Source: Mycolicibacterium tokaiense (GTDB taxonomy: Bacteria; Actinomycetota; Actinomycetes; Mycobacteriales; Mycobacteriaceae). Taken from it: a stretch of 64,000 bases of DNA. Positions within the stretch are counted from its first letter, which is position 1; every line of letters begins with the position of its first letter. The position numbers and the translations under genes were made by a program. Under the pieces are notes generated by a model. The model searched no databases. It was not told the origin of the DNA and saw nothing but the letters and a program-made list of their open reading frames with translations. The stretch is from NCBI RefSeq assembly GCF_010725885.1, contig NZ_AP022600.1:806001-870000 (forward strand), given 5' to 3'. Of the stretch, positions 1 through 8,574 are shown one piece after another.

Positions 1-60
1 ACGGCGGCTGCGGTCCGGGTGGCCGAGCACGCAGTCTCCGGTGCGGGGGTGACGATGTGA
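1..60 (+). CDS. Acetaldehyde dehydrogenase (acylating), C-terminal tail only
   Basis: Only the last 19 codons are inside the window (frame 1, stop TGA at 58-60). The tail begins [10 protein letters not shown], which fits the C-terminal helix of acylating acetaldehyde dehydrogenases of the MhpF/BphJ/HsaG type, whose tails run '...DIMTAAA...'. The stop overlaps the GTG start of the aldolase by 4 bases (GTGA). This coupling is expected because the dehydrogenase and aldolase form one channelling complex that turns 4-hydroxy-2-oxoacids into pyruvate and acyl-CoA. The identification rests on a short tail plus the neighbour. Confidence 0.55.
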   Translation, partial: TAAAVRVAEHAVSGAGVTM

Positions 61-1061
61 AAGACGGCCTCTACATCCAGGACGTGACCCTGCGCGACGG
101 GATGCACGCGATCGGGCACTCGTTCACCCTCGACGACGTGCGACGGATCGCCCGGGCACTCGACCAGGCCGGCGTCACCGCCATCGAAGTGGCCCACGGT
201 GACGGTCTGGCCGGCGGCAGCCTGACCTACGGAGCCGGCGCCCACAGCGACACCGAATGGATCAGCGCCGCCGCGGAGGTCATCGACAACGCCCGCCTGA
301 CCACCCTGCTGCTGCCCGGTATCGGCACCGTCGACGACCTGCGCGCCGCCGTGGATCTCGGCGTCACGTCGGTGCGGATCGCCACCCACTGCACCGAGGC
401 CGACATCGCCCGCCAGCACATCGGCACCGCAGTCGACCTGGGCCTCGACGTGGCCGGCTTTCTGATGATGGCGCATCTGACGGATCCGGAAACGCTGGCG
501 GCGCAGGCGAAGATCATGGAAGACGCCGGGGCGCACTGTGTGTATGTCACCGACTCCGGCGGCCGGCTCACCATGGCCGGTGTGCGCGACCGGGTGCAGG
601 CCTACCGCGCCGCACTCGACCCGAGCACCACCATCGGGGTGCACGCGCACCACAACCTGGCTCTGGGCGTGGCCAATTCGATCACCGCCGTCGAGCAGGG
701 TGCCCATCGGGTCGATGCGTCCCTGACCGGGCTGGGCGCCGGGGCGGGCAACTGCCCGTTGGAGGCGTTCATCGCAGTGGCCGAACTCAACGGCTGGCTG
801 CACGGGTGCGATCTGTTCGCCCTGATGGACGCGGCCGACGACCTGGTGCGCCCGCTGCACCAGCGCCCGGTGCGGGTGGATCGCGAGACCCTCACGCTGG
901 GCTATGCCGGGGTGTACTCGAGCTTCCTGCTGCACGCCGAACGGGTTGCCGTCGACATCGGTGTCGACACCCGGGACCTGCTGGTCGAGGCCGGCCGCCG
1001 CGCGATGGTGGGCGGCCAGGAAGACCTGCTCACCGATCTCGCGCTGGACATGAGGAGGTGA
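57..1061 (+). CDS. dmpG: 4-hydroxy-2-oxovalerate aldolase (DmpG/MhpE/HsaF family)
   Basis: The 334-residue protein has the length and layout of class II pyruvate aldolases of meta-cleavage pathways. The N-terminus [14 protein letters not shown] carries the metal-binding Asp and catalytic segment of the HMGL-like TIM barrel, and [13 protein letters not shown] near residue 200 supplies the metal-binding histidines. The C-terminal part is the DmpG communication domain that docks the dehydrogenase. It cleaves 4-hydroxy-2-oxoacids to pyruvate and an aldehyde, which is passed on for acylation to CoA. The GTG start overlaps the upstream dehydrogenase stop. Whether it belongs to a steroid (HsaF) or an aromatic (DmpG) pathway cannot be decided here because the upstream genes lie outside the window. 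Confidence 0.93.
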   Translation: MKDGLYIQDVTLRDGMHAIGHSFTLDDVRRIARALDQAGVTAIEVAHGDGLAGGSLTYGAGAHSDTEWISAAAEVIDNARLTTLLLPGIGTVDDLRAAVDLGVTSVRIATHCTEADIARQHIGTAVDLGLDVAGFLMMAHLTDPETLAAQAKIMEDAGAHCVYVTDSGGRLTMAGVRDRVQAYRAALDPSTTIGVHAHHNLALGVANSITAVEQGAHRVDASLTGLGAGAGNCPLEAFIAVAELNGWLHGCDLFALMDAADDLVRPLHQRPVRVDRETLTLGYAGVYSSFLLHAERVAVDIGVDTRDLLVEAGRRAMVGGQEDLLTDLALDMRR

Positions 1062-1171
1062 AGAGTCGCTTTCTCCACCGTGCTCAGCGATCGGTCGCCG
1101 GGCACCTGGAAACGGATCCAACGCGGATCCGCCCCCCTACGATCGTCCCAAGCCACGAGAGATGAAACACC

Positions 1172-2710
1172 ATGGAGAACGTCACCGCACCTGTGCCTTC
1201 CCGACGGCCGACCACGACGGCGCCCGTCACTCCCGCCGAACCCGGCGGGCGCCGTAACCACGGCCTGAAAGAGAACACCCTGGGTGTTCCGAGCATCTTC
1301 TTCTACATCATCGCCGCCGCATCCCCGCTGACCGTGGTGGTGGCGCTGTTCCCCATCATCATCGGCGCCGGCAACGGCGTCGGCATGCCCGGTGCCTTCG
1401 TCATCGCGGCGGTGGTGCTGATGATCTTCGCCGTCGGTTACGTGGCGATGAGCCGCCATGTCACCAACGCCGGCGCCTTCTACGCTTACGTCACGCTGGG
1501 GCTCGGCCGCGTTGCCGGCCTCGGATCGGCGTCGCTGGCCATCTTCGCCTACAACGCGATCCAGGCCGGTCTCTACGGCGGGTTCGGGTACTACGCAGCC
1601 GAACTGCTCAATCCGGCCCTGGGCATCAGCCTGCCGTGGTGGGTGTACGCCTTTGTCGGGCTGCTGCTGTGTCTGGGCCTGGGCGTGCAGGGCGTGCATT
1701 CGGGCGCCCGCGTACTCGGGGTGTTCATGACCCTCGAAGTCCTCATGATCACCGTCCTGAGCGTCTTCAGCCTGTTCGGCGATGCGGTTCCGGTCTCGGA
1801 GTTCAGTTTCGAGCCCTTCAACCCGAGTGTGGTGCTGGCCGGCGCCCTCGGAGTGGCGTTGATGTTCGCCCACGCGTCCTTCATCGGTTTCGAGGGTTCG
1901 GCCATCTACGGTGAGGAAGCCCGCGACCCGGCGCGGACCATCCCCCGGGCGACCTACCTGTCCATCGCGTTCATGGGCGTGCTCTACGCCGTGTCGGGCT
2001 GGCTGATCATGAACGCCCTCGGCCTGAATGACGTGGTGGCCATCGCCACCGAGACCGGCGGCAACTTCATCTTCGTGGCCAGTGACACCATCATCGGCCA
2101 CAACATCTCGCTGCTGTTCCAGATCCTGATCGTCACAGCCACTTTCGCGGCGATTGTCACCTTCCACAACAACGTCTCGCGGTACCTGTTCTCGCTGGGG
2201 CGCCAACACCTGGTGTGGAAGCCGCTGGGGTGGACCCTGCCGCGCCGGCAGACGCCCTGGGTGGCCTCCATCGTCCAGAGCCTGATGGTCGGGGTGGTCA
2301 TCGTGGCGTTCGCCATCGCGGGCCAGGATCCGTTCGCCACCCTGTTCACCTGGGCCACCGGCATCGGCACCATCGGCGTCATCGCCTCGCAACTGGTGGC
2401 CGGGATCGCGATCTTCGTGTTCTTCCGCAAGTCGAACGTGGACAAGCGGCCGTGGAACACCGTGATCGCTCCGCTGCTGGCGATCGTCGGACTCAGCGGG
2501 TTCTTCATCCTGACCCTCAACAGCCTCGACGTGCTGCTCGGTGTGCAGGGCGCCACCGCGGTGCTGATGGTGTCGCTGGTGTTCCTGGCCTTGCTCGGCG
2601 GGGTCGCCTACGGTCTCTACCTGCGCTTCTTCGCGCCGGATCGTTACGAGCTGGTGGGCAAGGCGCTCAACGAACGCGACCTCGAGGACCCCGCTCCCGA
2701 AGCCGTCTGA
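1172..2710 (+). CDS. APC family amino acid/amine permease
   Basis: This is a 512-residue polytopic membrane protein with about 12 to 14 hydrophobic segments, typical of the amino acid-polyamine-organocation superfamily. After a hydrophilic N-terminus (about 35 residues) comes LGVPSIFFYIIAAASPLTVV, the unwound helix 1 with the substrate-backbone binding region. FIGFEGSAIYGEEARDP in the middle is the classical APC loop after helix 6. It lies 110 bp after the aldolase and 93 bp before a TetR gene. A close paralogue lies at 10239-11699 on the opposite strand. The nearby aminobutyraldehyde-type dehydrogenase hints at an amine or amino acid substrate, but this is inference. Confidence 0.9.
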   Translation: MENVTAPVPSRRPTTTAPVTPAEPGGRRNHGLKENTLGVPSIFFYIIAAASPLTVVVALFPIIIGAGNGVGMPGAFVIAAVVLMIFAVGYVAMSRHVTNAGAFYAYVTLGLGRVAGLGSASLAIFAYNAIQAGLYGGFGYYAAELLNPALGISLPWWVYAFVGLLLCLGLGVQGVHSGARVLGVFMTLEVLMITVLSVFSLFGDAVPVSEFSFEPFNPSVVLAGALGVALMFAHASFIGFEGSAIYGEEARDPARTIPRATYLSIAFMGVLYAVSGWLIMNALGLNDVVAIATETGGNFIFVASDTIIGHNISLLFQILIVTATFAAIVTFHNNVSRYLFSLGRQHLVWKPLGWTLPRRQTPWVASIVQSLMVGVVIVAFAIAGQDPFATLFTWATGIGTIGVIASQLVAGIAIFVFFRKSNVDKRPWNTVIAPLLAIVGLSGFFILTLNSLDVLLGVQGATAVLMVSLVFLALLGGVAYGLYLRFFAPDRYELVGKALNERDLEDPAPEAV

Positions 2711-2744
2711 GGCAGGTTCCGCCGAAATCGAGCACGCCGGGGCG

Positions 2745-2777
2745 TCGATAGGTACGTTTGTCCTTATCGATACGTAC
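2745..2777. promoter_or_regulatory. Candidate TetR operator repeats
   Basis: TCGATA followed one base later by GTAC occurs twice in direct orientation, at 2745 and 2767, exactly 22 bp apart (two helical turns). An inverted pair GTACGT (2752-2757) and ACGTAC (2772-2777) overlaps them. The cluster ends 15 bp before a strong ribosome binding site for the TetR gene at 2804, so autoregulation is the simple reading. Binding is inferred. Confidence 0.45.
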
Positions 2778-2803
2778 AGACGTTCCTAAAGGAGGGTCCG
2801 ACC

Positions 2804-3370
2804 ATGGCCACGGCTCCCCGGCGCGCTCGCCGTCACGACCCCGACAGAAAGGAGCGCATCGTGGAATCGGCGCTGGAGGTCCTGGCCCGCGACGGAGTAG
2901 CGGGCATCACCCACCGCGCCATCGGCGAAGCTGCCGACGTCCCACTCGGTTCCATCACCTACCACTTCAAGACACTCGACGACATCGTGCAACTCGCCTT
3001 CCGGACGCACGTCGACAAGTTGGCCACCCGCTTCGAAAACCGGCTGGCCGCCTGCGATTCGGAGTCGGATCTGATCGAGTGCATAGCCTTGGCCATCACC
3101 GACGATCTGGCCGCCAACCCCAACGAGCTCGCCGTCACCTTCGAACTGTACGGCGACGCGGTGCGCCGAGCCGACACCAAGCGCATCACGCAGGAGTGGA
3201 TGGAGCGGGCCGAGGACGCCCTGGCCCACCACTTCGATCGTGCCACCGCTCGCCTGATCGACGTCGTGGTCGAGGGCCTGATGGTGCACATGTCCATTGC
3301 CCAACAACCGATTTCGAAGGACGCGGTACGCGCCCTGCTGATCACGGCCGCCAATCCCGGCCCGAACTGA
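2804..3370 (+). CDS. TetR/AcrR family transcriptional regulator
   Basis: The 188-residue protein has an N-terminal helix-turn-helix at about residues 33-56: GVAGITHRAIGEAADVPLG with the recognition segment SITYHF. The rest is an all-helical ligand-binding domain of normal TetR length. A strong AAAGGAGG ribosome binding site lies 7 bases before the ATG. It is 12 bp ahead of the aldehyde dehydrogenase gene on the same strand, so it probably heads and controls the downstream operon (3383-8573) and perhaps the upstream permease. The ligand is unknown. Repeats 22 bp apart in its promoter are candidate operators. Confidence 0.88.
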   Translation: MATAPRRARRHDPDRKERIVESALEVLARDGVAGITHRAIGEAADVPLGSITYHFKTLDDIVQLAFRTHVDKLATRFENRLAACDSESDLIECIALAITDDLAANPNELAVTFELYGDAVRRADTKRITQEWMERAEDALAHHFDRATARLIDVVVEGLMVHMSIAQQPISKDAVRALLITAANPGPN

Positions 3371-3382
3371 ACTGGAGCCATC

Positions 3383-4819
3383 ATGACCTTTCACGACAAG
3401 ATGTTCGTAGGCGGAAGCTGGACCGAAGCCTCCGGAGGAGCAAAAGACCAGATCCTGGCACCCGCCACCGGTGAGGCGTTTGCGGAGGCCGCCCACGGCA
3501 CGGCCGCCGACGTCGACCGCGCCGTCGCCGCCGCCCACGCCGCATTCCCGGACTGGGCCCGCACTCCCGTCGGCGAACGGGCTCGCGCCTTCCTCGAGCT
3601 CGCCGACCGCATCGAAGCCGACGCTCGCAACCTCGCCGAGATCGAGTCTCGCAACGCCGGCAAGCCCATCAGCGGCGCGCTCGAAGAGATGGAGATGATT
3701 CCCGACCATCTTCGGTTCTTCGCCGGGGCTGCCCGCACCACCGAAGGCCGTGCCGCCGGCGAGTTCGTCCCCGGTACCACCAGCATCATCCGGCGCGATC
3801 CACTCGGGGTGGTCGGCTCGGTCGCCCCGTGGAACTTCCCGCTGTTGATGGCCATCTGGAAGATCGCCCCCGCTCTGCTCACCGGGAACACGTTGGTGCT
3901 CAAACCTTCTGAGCACACTCCGTTCTCGGTGCTGCGCCTGGCTGAGCTGGCCGCCGACCTGTTCCCCGCCGGGGTCTTGAACATCGTCACCGGTGACGGC
4001 GAGGATGTGGGCGCGAGCCTGGTGTCGCACCCGCTGGTGCGGATGTCCTCGCTCACCGGTTCTGTCGAGACCGGCCGGTCGCTGCTGCGGGCCTCCGCAG
4101 ATTCCAACCTCAAGCGGCTGCACCTCGAACTCGGTGGCAAGGCACCGGTGCTGGTGTACCCGGACGCCGATGTGGCACTCGCGGTCGAGAAGATCATGCA
4201 GGGTGCGTTCGGCAACGCGGGCCAGGACTGCATGGCAGCGTCGCGTATCTACGTCCATGACTCCCTGCATGACGACCTGGTGTCCGGACTCGAGAAGGCA
4301 GTCAAGGAGTTGAATCTCGGTGACCTCGCCGACGAGAACACCGTCATGGGTCCGGTGATCACCGCCGCGCACCGCGACCGCGTGGAAGGCTTCGTCTCCC
4401 GCGCGAAAGCCACCGGCCACACCGAACTGCTCCAGGGTGACAACCCCGGCACCGGCTTCTACACCGCCCCCACCGTGGTGGTCGGCACCAAGCAGGACGA
4501 CGAGATCATCAGCGCCGAGGTGTTCGGCCCGGTGACGTCGGTGACCCGGTTCAGTGACAACGACGACGTGCTCGCCTGGGCGAACGACACCGAATATGGC
4601 TTGGCTGCTTCGGTGTTCACCCGGGACGTGGGCCGTGCCATGGTCACCTCCGGCGCACTCCAATTCGGCACTGTGTGGGTCAACGACCACGCTCCGGTGA
4701 CGCCGGAGATGCCACACGGCGGCTTCAAGCAGTCCGGCCACGGCAAGGACATGTCGGTGTACGCACTCGAGGCCTACACCGAGATCAAGCACGTGATGAT
4801 CAACCATGCGACCGCCTGA
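3383..4819 (+). CDS. Aldehyde dehydrogenase, gamma-aminobutyraldehyde (PatD/YdcW)-like
   Basis: This 478-residue NAD(P)-dependent aldehyde dehydrogenase is full length. The motifs are in order: [20 protein letters not shown] (cofactor domain), [12 protein letters not shown] (dinucleotide binding), [11 protein letters not shown] with the general-base Glu, and [12 protein letters not shown] with the catalytic Cys. GQDC followed by [17 protein letters not shown] near the C-terminus is characteristic of the aminobutyraldehyde/betaine-aldehyde branch (PatD-like). The expected reaction is oxidation of an aminoaldehyde to the amino acid, as in polyamine breakdown. It is 12 bp after the TetR gene and 1 bp before the next start. 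Substrate class is a family-level inference. Confidence 0.85.
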   Translation: MTFHDKMFVGGSWTEASGGAKDQILAPATGEAFAEAAHGTAADVDRAVAAAHAAFPDWARTPVGERARAFLELADRIEADARNLAEIESRNAGKPISGALEEMEMIPDHLRFFAGAARTTEGRAAGEFVPGTTSIIRRDPLGVVGSVAPWNFPLLMAIWKIAPALLTGNTLVLKPSEHTPFSVLRLAELAADLFPAGVLNIVTGDGEDVGASLVSHPLVRMSSLTGSVETGRSLLRASADSNLKRLHLELGGKAPVLVYPDADVALAVEKIMQGAFGNAGQDCMAASRIYVHDSLHDDLVSGLEKAVKELNLGDLADENTVMGPVITAAHRDRVEGFVSRAKATGHTELLQGDNPGTGFYTAPTVVVGTKQDDEIISAEVFGPVTSVTRFSDNDDVLAWANDTEYGLAASVFTRDVGRAMVTSGALQFGTVWVNDHAPVTPEMPHGGFKQSGHGKDMSVYALEAYTEIKHVMINHATA

Positions 4820-4820
4820 C

Positions 4821-5138
4821 ATGACGGTCAGCGCCATCAACACGTTCCGTCTGCGGCCGGGTGTTCCGGTCGCCGACTTCGAGCAGTTCTCCGCGGGACT
4901 CGATCGCCCGGTGTGCCTGGGCTTCGACGAGGTGCTGGGGTTCGACGTCTATCTCTCCGACGACGGCGTGGTCGTCGAGGTGATGACGGTGACCTCCTGG
5001 CCCGACTGGGAGCAGGTGCGCGACAACGCACCCGAGCTCAAACCCGTCGTCGCCCGCTTCGACGAGCTCGTGGAACCAGGCAGCGTCAGCACCATCTTCA
5101 CCCGTCATTCCCCACTCAGGAGTTCCGATGCCCACTGA
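4821..5138 (+). CDS. Small RedY-like/dimeric alpha-beta barrel protein
   Basis: This is a 105-residue soluble protein. I chose the ATG at 4821, one base after the upstream stop, which gives the N-terminus MTVSAINTFRLRPGVP. An in-frame ATG at 4806 inside the dehydrogenase gene is less likely. The FRLRPGVPVADFEQF opening and the later VVEVMTVTSWPDWEQV resemble the small RedY/ABM-type ferredoxin-like fold found beside oxidoreductases, but I cannot name a reaction. Its stop overlaps the start of the flavoprotein by 11 bp, so it is translationally coupled and probably works with the same pathway. Confidence 0.6.
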   Translation: MTVSAINTFRLRPGVPVADFEQFSAGLDRPVCLGFDEVLGFDVYLSDDGVVVEVMTVTSWPDWEQVRDNAPELKPVVARFDELVEPGSVSTIFTRHSPLRSSDAH

Positions 5139-6843
5139 CTACGACGCCGTCATCATCGGCGCCGGCCACAACGGCCTCGTCACCGCCAACTACCTGGCCC
5201 GCGCAGGCAAGTCGGTGCTGGTGCTCGAGGCGCGCGACCTCGTGGGCGGCGCCTGCGTCACCGAGGAGCTGATCCCCGGCTCCAAGTGGTCGTCGTGCGC
5301 CTTCATCGCCGGCCTGCTGCGCCCCGAGATCATCACCGAGCTGGAGCTGGCCAAGTACGGCCTGGAGCTCTACCAGGGTGATGCACTGTCGTTCAGCCTG
5401 TTCCGCGACGGCACCTCCTTCACCATGTGGAAGGAGACCGACCGGACGCTGCGGGAACTCGAGAAGCTCAGCAAGAAGGATGCGCAGGCGTTCCTCGACT
5501 TCGGCATCCGGCTGCAACGCTTCGCCGGGCTGGTCACGCCGTACCTGCTGAAACCGCCACCGGAACGGTCCGAGGTGTTCGCCGCCTTCGAAGCCGCCGG
5601 CGAGCAGACGCTGTTCGACGAGTTCACCCTGCTCTCGGTGCGTGATCTGCTGGACCGGTATTTCGAGGACGAGCGGCTCAAGAGCATGCTGACGTTCTTC
5701 GGCATGGTGTCGATCTTCGGCGGCCCCTCCACCCCCGGTACCGCCTACACCTACGGCCACCATTCCTGGGGCGAGTTCAACGGCAACTTCGGCCAATTCG
5801 GGATGGCCCGCGGCGGCATGGGTGCCATCAGCGAGGCGCTGGCGGCCTCGGCCCGGGCACACGGGGCCACCATCCGCACCTCGGCCCCGGTGGACCGGGT
5901 GCTCGTCGAGCGTGGGGTCGCCACCGGGGTGCGGTTGCGGGACGGCTCGGTGATCACCGCGAAGCAGGTGTTCTCCAACGCCGATCCCAAACGATCCCTG
6001 CTGCAGTTGCTGGAACCGGGGGTGCTGGCGCCGAAGCTGGTCCGCGACGTCGAGAACATCGACACCCGCGGTTCGATGGCCCGGATCCACCTGCTGATCG
6101 ATGAACTGCCGCAGTACCTTCCGTTCACCGACGCCACCGAGGGACCCCAGCACCACGGCCACCAGCTGCTCGGCCCCAGCCGAGAGGCGTTCGAGGAGGC
6201 CTACGAGGCGCAGCGACGCGGCACGTTCCCCAGCACGTTCGTCATCGAGGCCGTCACCCAGTCGGTCACCGACGACACGCTGGCGCCCAAGGGTCTGCAC
6301 ACGATGACCCTGGGCATCCAGCAGCTGCCATCCGAGCTCACCGGCACCACCTGGGCCGCGGAAAAGGAGAAGTGGGCCGACCTGGTGCTCGAGGACCTGT
6401 TCACCTACGCACCGAACTTGCGTGAACACATCCTCGACCGAGTGATCATCACGCCCGACGACCTGCACAACGAGTATCTGATCACCGACGGCAACATCTT
6501 CCACGGTTCGATGATGCTCGATCAGTTGTTCGGCGCCCGGCCCATCCCGGAGCTCGCGAACTACCGCACGCCCGTGCGTAATTACTACCTGTGCGGCTCG
6601 GGTACCCATCCCGGTGGCGGAGTGATGGGGGCCAACGGCCACAACGCCGCCGAGGCGGCCCTGGCCGACGCCGACGGGTTGGCCCCGGCCGCACCACTGC
6701 GCTCGGCTGGCGCCAGAGCGCCCTGGCAGCAGCGGATGGTCGGCACCCTGATGGGCACCAGGCCGGGGCGCTGGTTCGGATACCAGGCCGCGCGCCAACC
6801 TGCACTGCGCAAGATCACCGCGTACGCCGCTCGCGTCCGATGA
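5128..6843 (+). CDS. Phytoene desaturase-like FAD-dependent oxidoreductase (PYROXD2-like)
   Basis: The 571-residue flavoprotein starts with a Rossmann FAD site, DAVIIGAGHNGLVTANYLARA, followed by the acidic residue in VLEARDLVGGAC. The C-terminal FAD motif is YYLCGSGTHPGGGVMGANG near residues 490-510. This pattern (CGSGTHPGGGV) is typical of the phytoene-dehydrogenase-like or PYROXD2 class of unknown substrate. It is not a classic carotenoid desaturase because no carotenoid genes are near. It overlaps both neighbours (11 bp upstream, 4 bp downstream), so it sits in a tight operon with the dehydratase. A role as an amine or C-C desaturating oxidase in the catabolic block is inference. Confidence 0.82.
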   Translation: MPTDYDAVIIGAGHNGLVTANYLARAGKSVLVLEARDLVGGACVTEELIPGSKWSSCAFIAGLLRPEIITELELAKYGLELYQGDALSFSLFRDGTSFTMWKETDRTLRELEKLSKKDAQAFLDFGIRLQRFAGLVTPYLLKPPPERSEVFAAFEAAGEQTLFDEFTLLSVRDLLDRYFEDERLKSMLTFFGMVSIFGGPSTPGTAYTYGHHSWGEFNGNFGQFGMARGGMGAISEALAASARAHGATIRTSAPVDRVLVERGVATGVRLRDGSVITAKQVFSNADPKRSLLQLLEPGVLAPKLVRDVENIDTRGSMARIHLLIDELPQYLPFTDATEGPQHHGHQLLGPSREAFEEAYEAQRRGTFPSTFVIEAVTQSVTDDTLAPKGLHTMTLGIQQLPSELTGTTWAAEKEKWADLVLEDLFTYAPNLREHILDRVIITPDDLHNEYLITDGNIFHGSMMLDQLFGARPIPELANYRTPVRNYYLCGSGTHPGGGVMGANGHNAAEAALADADGLAPAAPLRSAGARAPWQQRMVGTLMGTRPGRWFGYQAARQPALRKITAYAARVR

Positions 6844-8573
6844 ATCAGCTGCGCAGCGCCAAATGGTTTGCCGGGCAGGATGTTCCCGGCTTCGTGCACC
6901 GCTCGGCCATGCGGGCGTCCGGGTTCTCCCGGATGGCGTTCGAGGGCAGACCCATCGTCGGGATCTGCAACTCGTGGTCGGAGGTGGTCAACTGCAACAT
7001 GCACTTCCGCGGGCTGGCAGACTCGGTGCGGCGCGGGGTGCTGGCCGCCGGCGGGTTCCCGCTGGAGTTCCCCACCATCTCCCTCGGTGAGCAGTTGATG
7101 AAGCCGACCACCATGTTGTTCCGCAACCTGATGGCCATGGACGTCGAGGAGTCCATCCGGGCCTACCCATTCGATGCCGTGGTGCTGCTGGGTGGCTGCG
7201 ACAAGACGGTGCCCGCGCAGCTGATGGGTGCGGCCAGTGCGGATGTCCCGGCCATTGTGCTCACCGGAGGGCCCGCCGCACCGGCGGTGTTCGACGGCAA
7301 GCAGATGGGCGTCGGCACCGACCTGTGGCAGTACATCGACGATGTGCGGGCGGGCCGGATGTCGATGGCCGACTACGAGCGTCTCGAGGCCGCGGCCGGC
7401 CCGTCCCGCGGGCACTGCCCGGAGATGGGCACGGCCTCCACCATGGCCACGATCGTGGAGGGGCTCGGCATGACACTGCCCGGCGCCGCCGCGGTGCCGG
7501 CCATGGACTCGCGGCGGTTGCAGGTGGCCGAAGAGGTGGGTGCGCGTGCGGTGGGCCTGGCCGCCGAGGGAGTGCGGCCCTCGCACGTGCTCACCGCCGA
7601 GGCCTTCGACAACGCCATCACTCTGATGCTGGCGGTCGGCGGATCCACCAACGCGATCGTGCACCTGCTGGCCATCGCCGGCCGCGCCGGGGTGCCGCTG
7701 ACCCTGGACCGGTTCCACGAATTGTCCGCGCGCACACCGCTGATGGTGAATGTGCGGCCCGCCGGGGAGCACCTGGTGGAGCAGGTGTTCCACGCCGGCG
7801 GCATCCCCGCGGTGATGAAGTCCATCGAGACCCTGCTGCACACAGACGCGCTGACCGTCAGCGGCAAGACCGTCGCCGACAACCTGCCGTCCGGCATCTC
7901 CACCGCCGCAGACGTCATCGCCACCATCGATGCCCCGTTCCAGCCGACGCAGGGCCTGGCCGTGGTGCGCGGCAACCTGGCGCCCACCGGCGCAGTGATC
8001 AAGTGCAGCGCGGCCACCCCTGCCCTGCTGGTGCACCAGGGGCCCGCCGTGGTGTTCGACGACATGCGCGACATGATGGCCCGCTTCGACGACCCCGACC
8101 TGGACGTCACCGCGGATTCCGTGCTGGTGCTGCGCAGTGCCGGCCCGCGCGGTGCCCCCGGCATGCCCGAGTGGGGCCAGCTGCCCATCCCCAGCAAGCT
8201 GCTGCGCCAGGGCGTCACCGACATGGTGCGGATCTCCGATGCCCGGATGAGCGGAACCGCCTACGGCACGTGTGTTCTGCACGTCAGCCCCGAGTCGGCC
8301 GCGGGCGGTCCGCTGGGCCTGGTCCGCGACGGCGACATCATCGCGCTGAACGCCCACGCCGGCACGCTGGACCTACTGGTTCCCGACGACGAACTGGCCA
8401 CCCGCCAGGCGCCACCCCCGCGCCATCGACAGCGTCGTGGCTACGCGGCCATGTACGTCGACCGTGTCCTGCAGGCCGACCGGGGGTGCGATTTCGACTT
8501 TCTGGTCGGCCGCTCCGATCAGCCCGAGAACGAACCGGACGCCATCTTCGACGGCTGGGTGGGCGGCTGGTGA
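6840..8573 (+). CDS. IlvD/Edd family dehydratase
   Basis: The 577-residue protein belongs to the Fe-S dehydratase family of dihydroxy-acid dehydratase, phosphogluconate dehydratase and sugar-acid dehydratases. The cluster cysteines are visible in GICNSWSEVVNCNMHF, LLGGCDKTVPAQLMGA and GHCPEMGTASTMATIVEG. The C-terminal half has RISDARMSGTAYGTCVLHV. I placed the start at the ATG at 6840, which shares ATGA with the upstream stop. It lies last in the plus-strand catabolic operon, so it more likely dehydrates a catabolic sugar acid or hydroxy acid than acting in branched-chain amino acid synthesis. The exact substrate is not readable from sequence. Confidence 0.88.
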   Translation: MNQLRSAKWFAGQDVPGFVHRSAMRASGFSRMAFEGRPIVGICNSWSEVVNCNMHFRGLADSVRRGVLAAGGFPLEFPTISLGEQLMKPTTMLFRNLMAMDVEESIRAYPFDAVVLLGGCDKTVPAQLMGAASADVPAIVLTGGPAAPAVFDGKQMGVGTDLWQYIDDVRAGRMSMADYERLEAAAGPSRGHCPEMGTASTMATIVEGLGMTLPGAAAVPAMDSRRLQVAEEVGARAVGLAAEGVRPSHVLTAEAFDNAITLMLAVGGSTNAIVHLLAIAGRAGVPLTLDRFHELSARTPLMVNVRPAGEHLVEQVFHAGGIPAVMKSIETLLHTDALTVSGKTVADNLPSGISTAADVIATIDAPFQPTQGLAVVRGNLAPTGAVIKCSAATPALLVHQGPAVVFDDMRDMMARFDDPDLDVTADSVLVLRSAGPRGAPGMPEWGQLPIPSKLLRQGVTDMVRISDARMSGTAYGTCVLHVSPESAAGGPLGLVRDGDIIALNAHAGTLDLLVPDDELATRQAPPPRHRQRRGYAAMYVDRVLQADRGCDFDFLVGRSDQPENEPDAIFDGWVGGW

Positions 8574-8574
8574 A

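Noticed and set aside
902..2392. Long open frame antisense to the first APC permease
   Set aside because: Low-complexity His/Gly/Arg-rich translation typical of the reverse strand of GC-rich genes; the sense frame is a recognisable transporter.
5116..6798. Long open frame antisense to the flavoprotein gene
   Set aside because: Composition is that of an antisense shadow, no start signal or motif; the plus-strand flavoprotein is clear.
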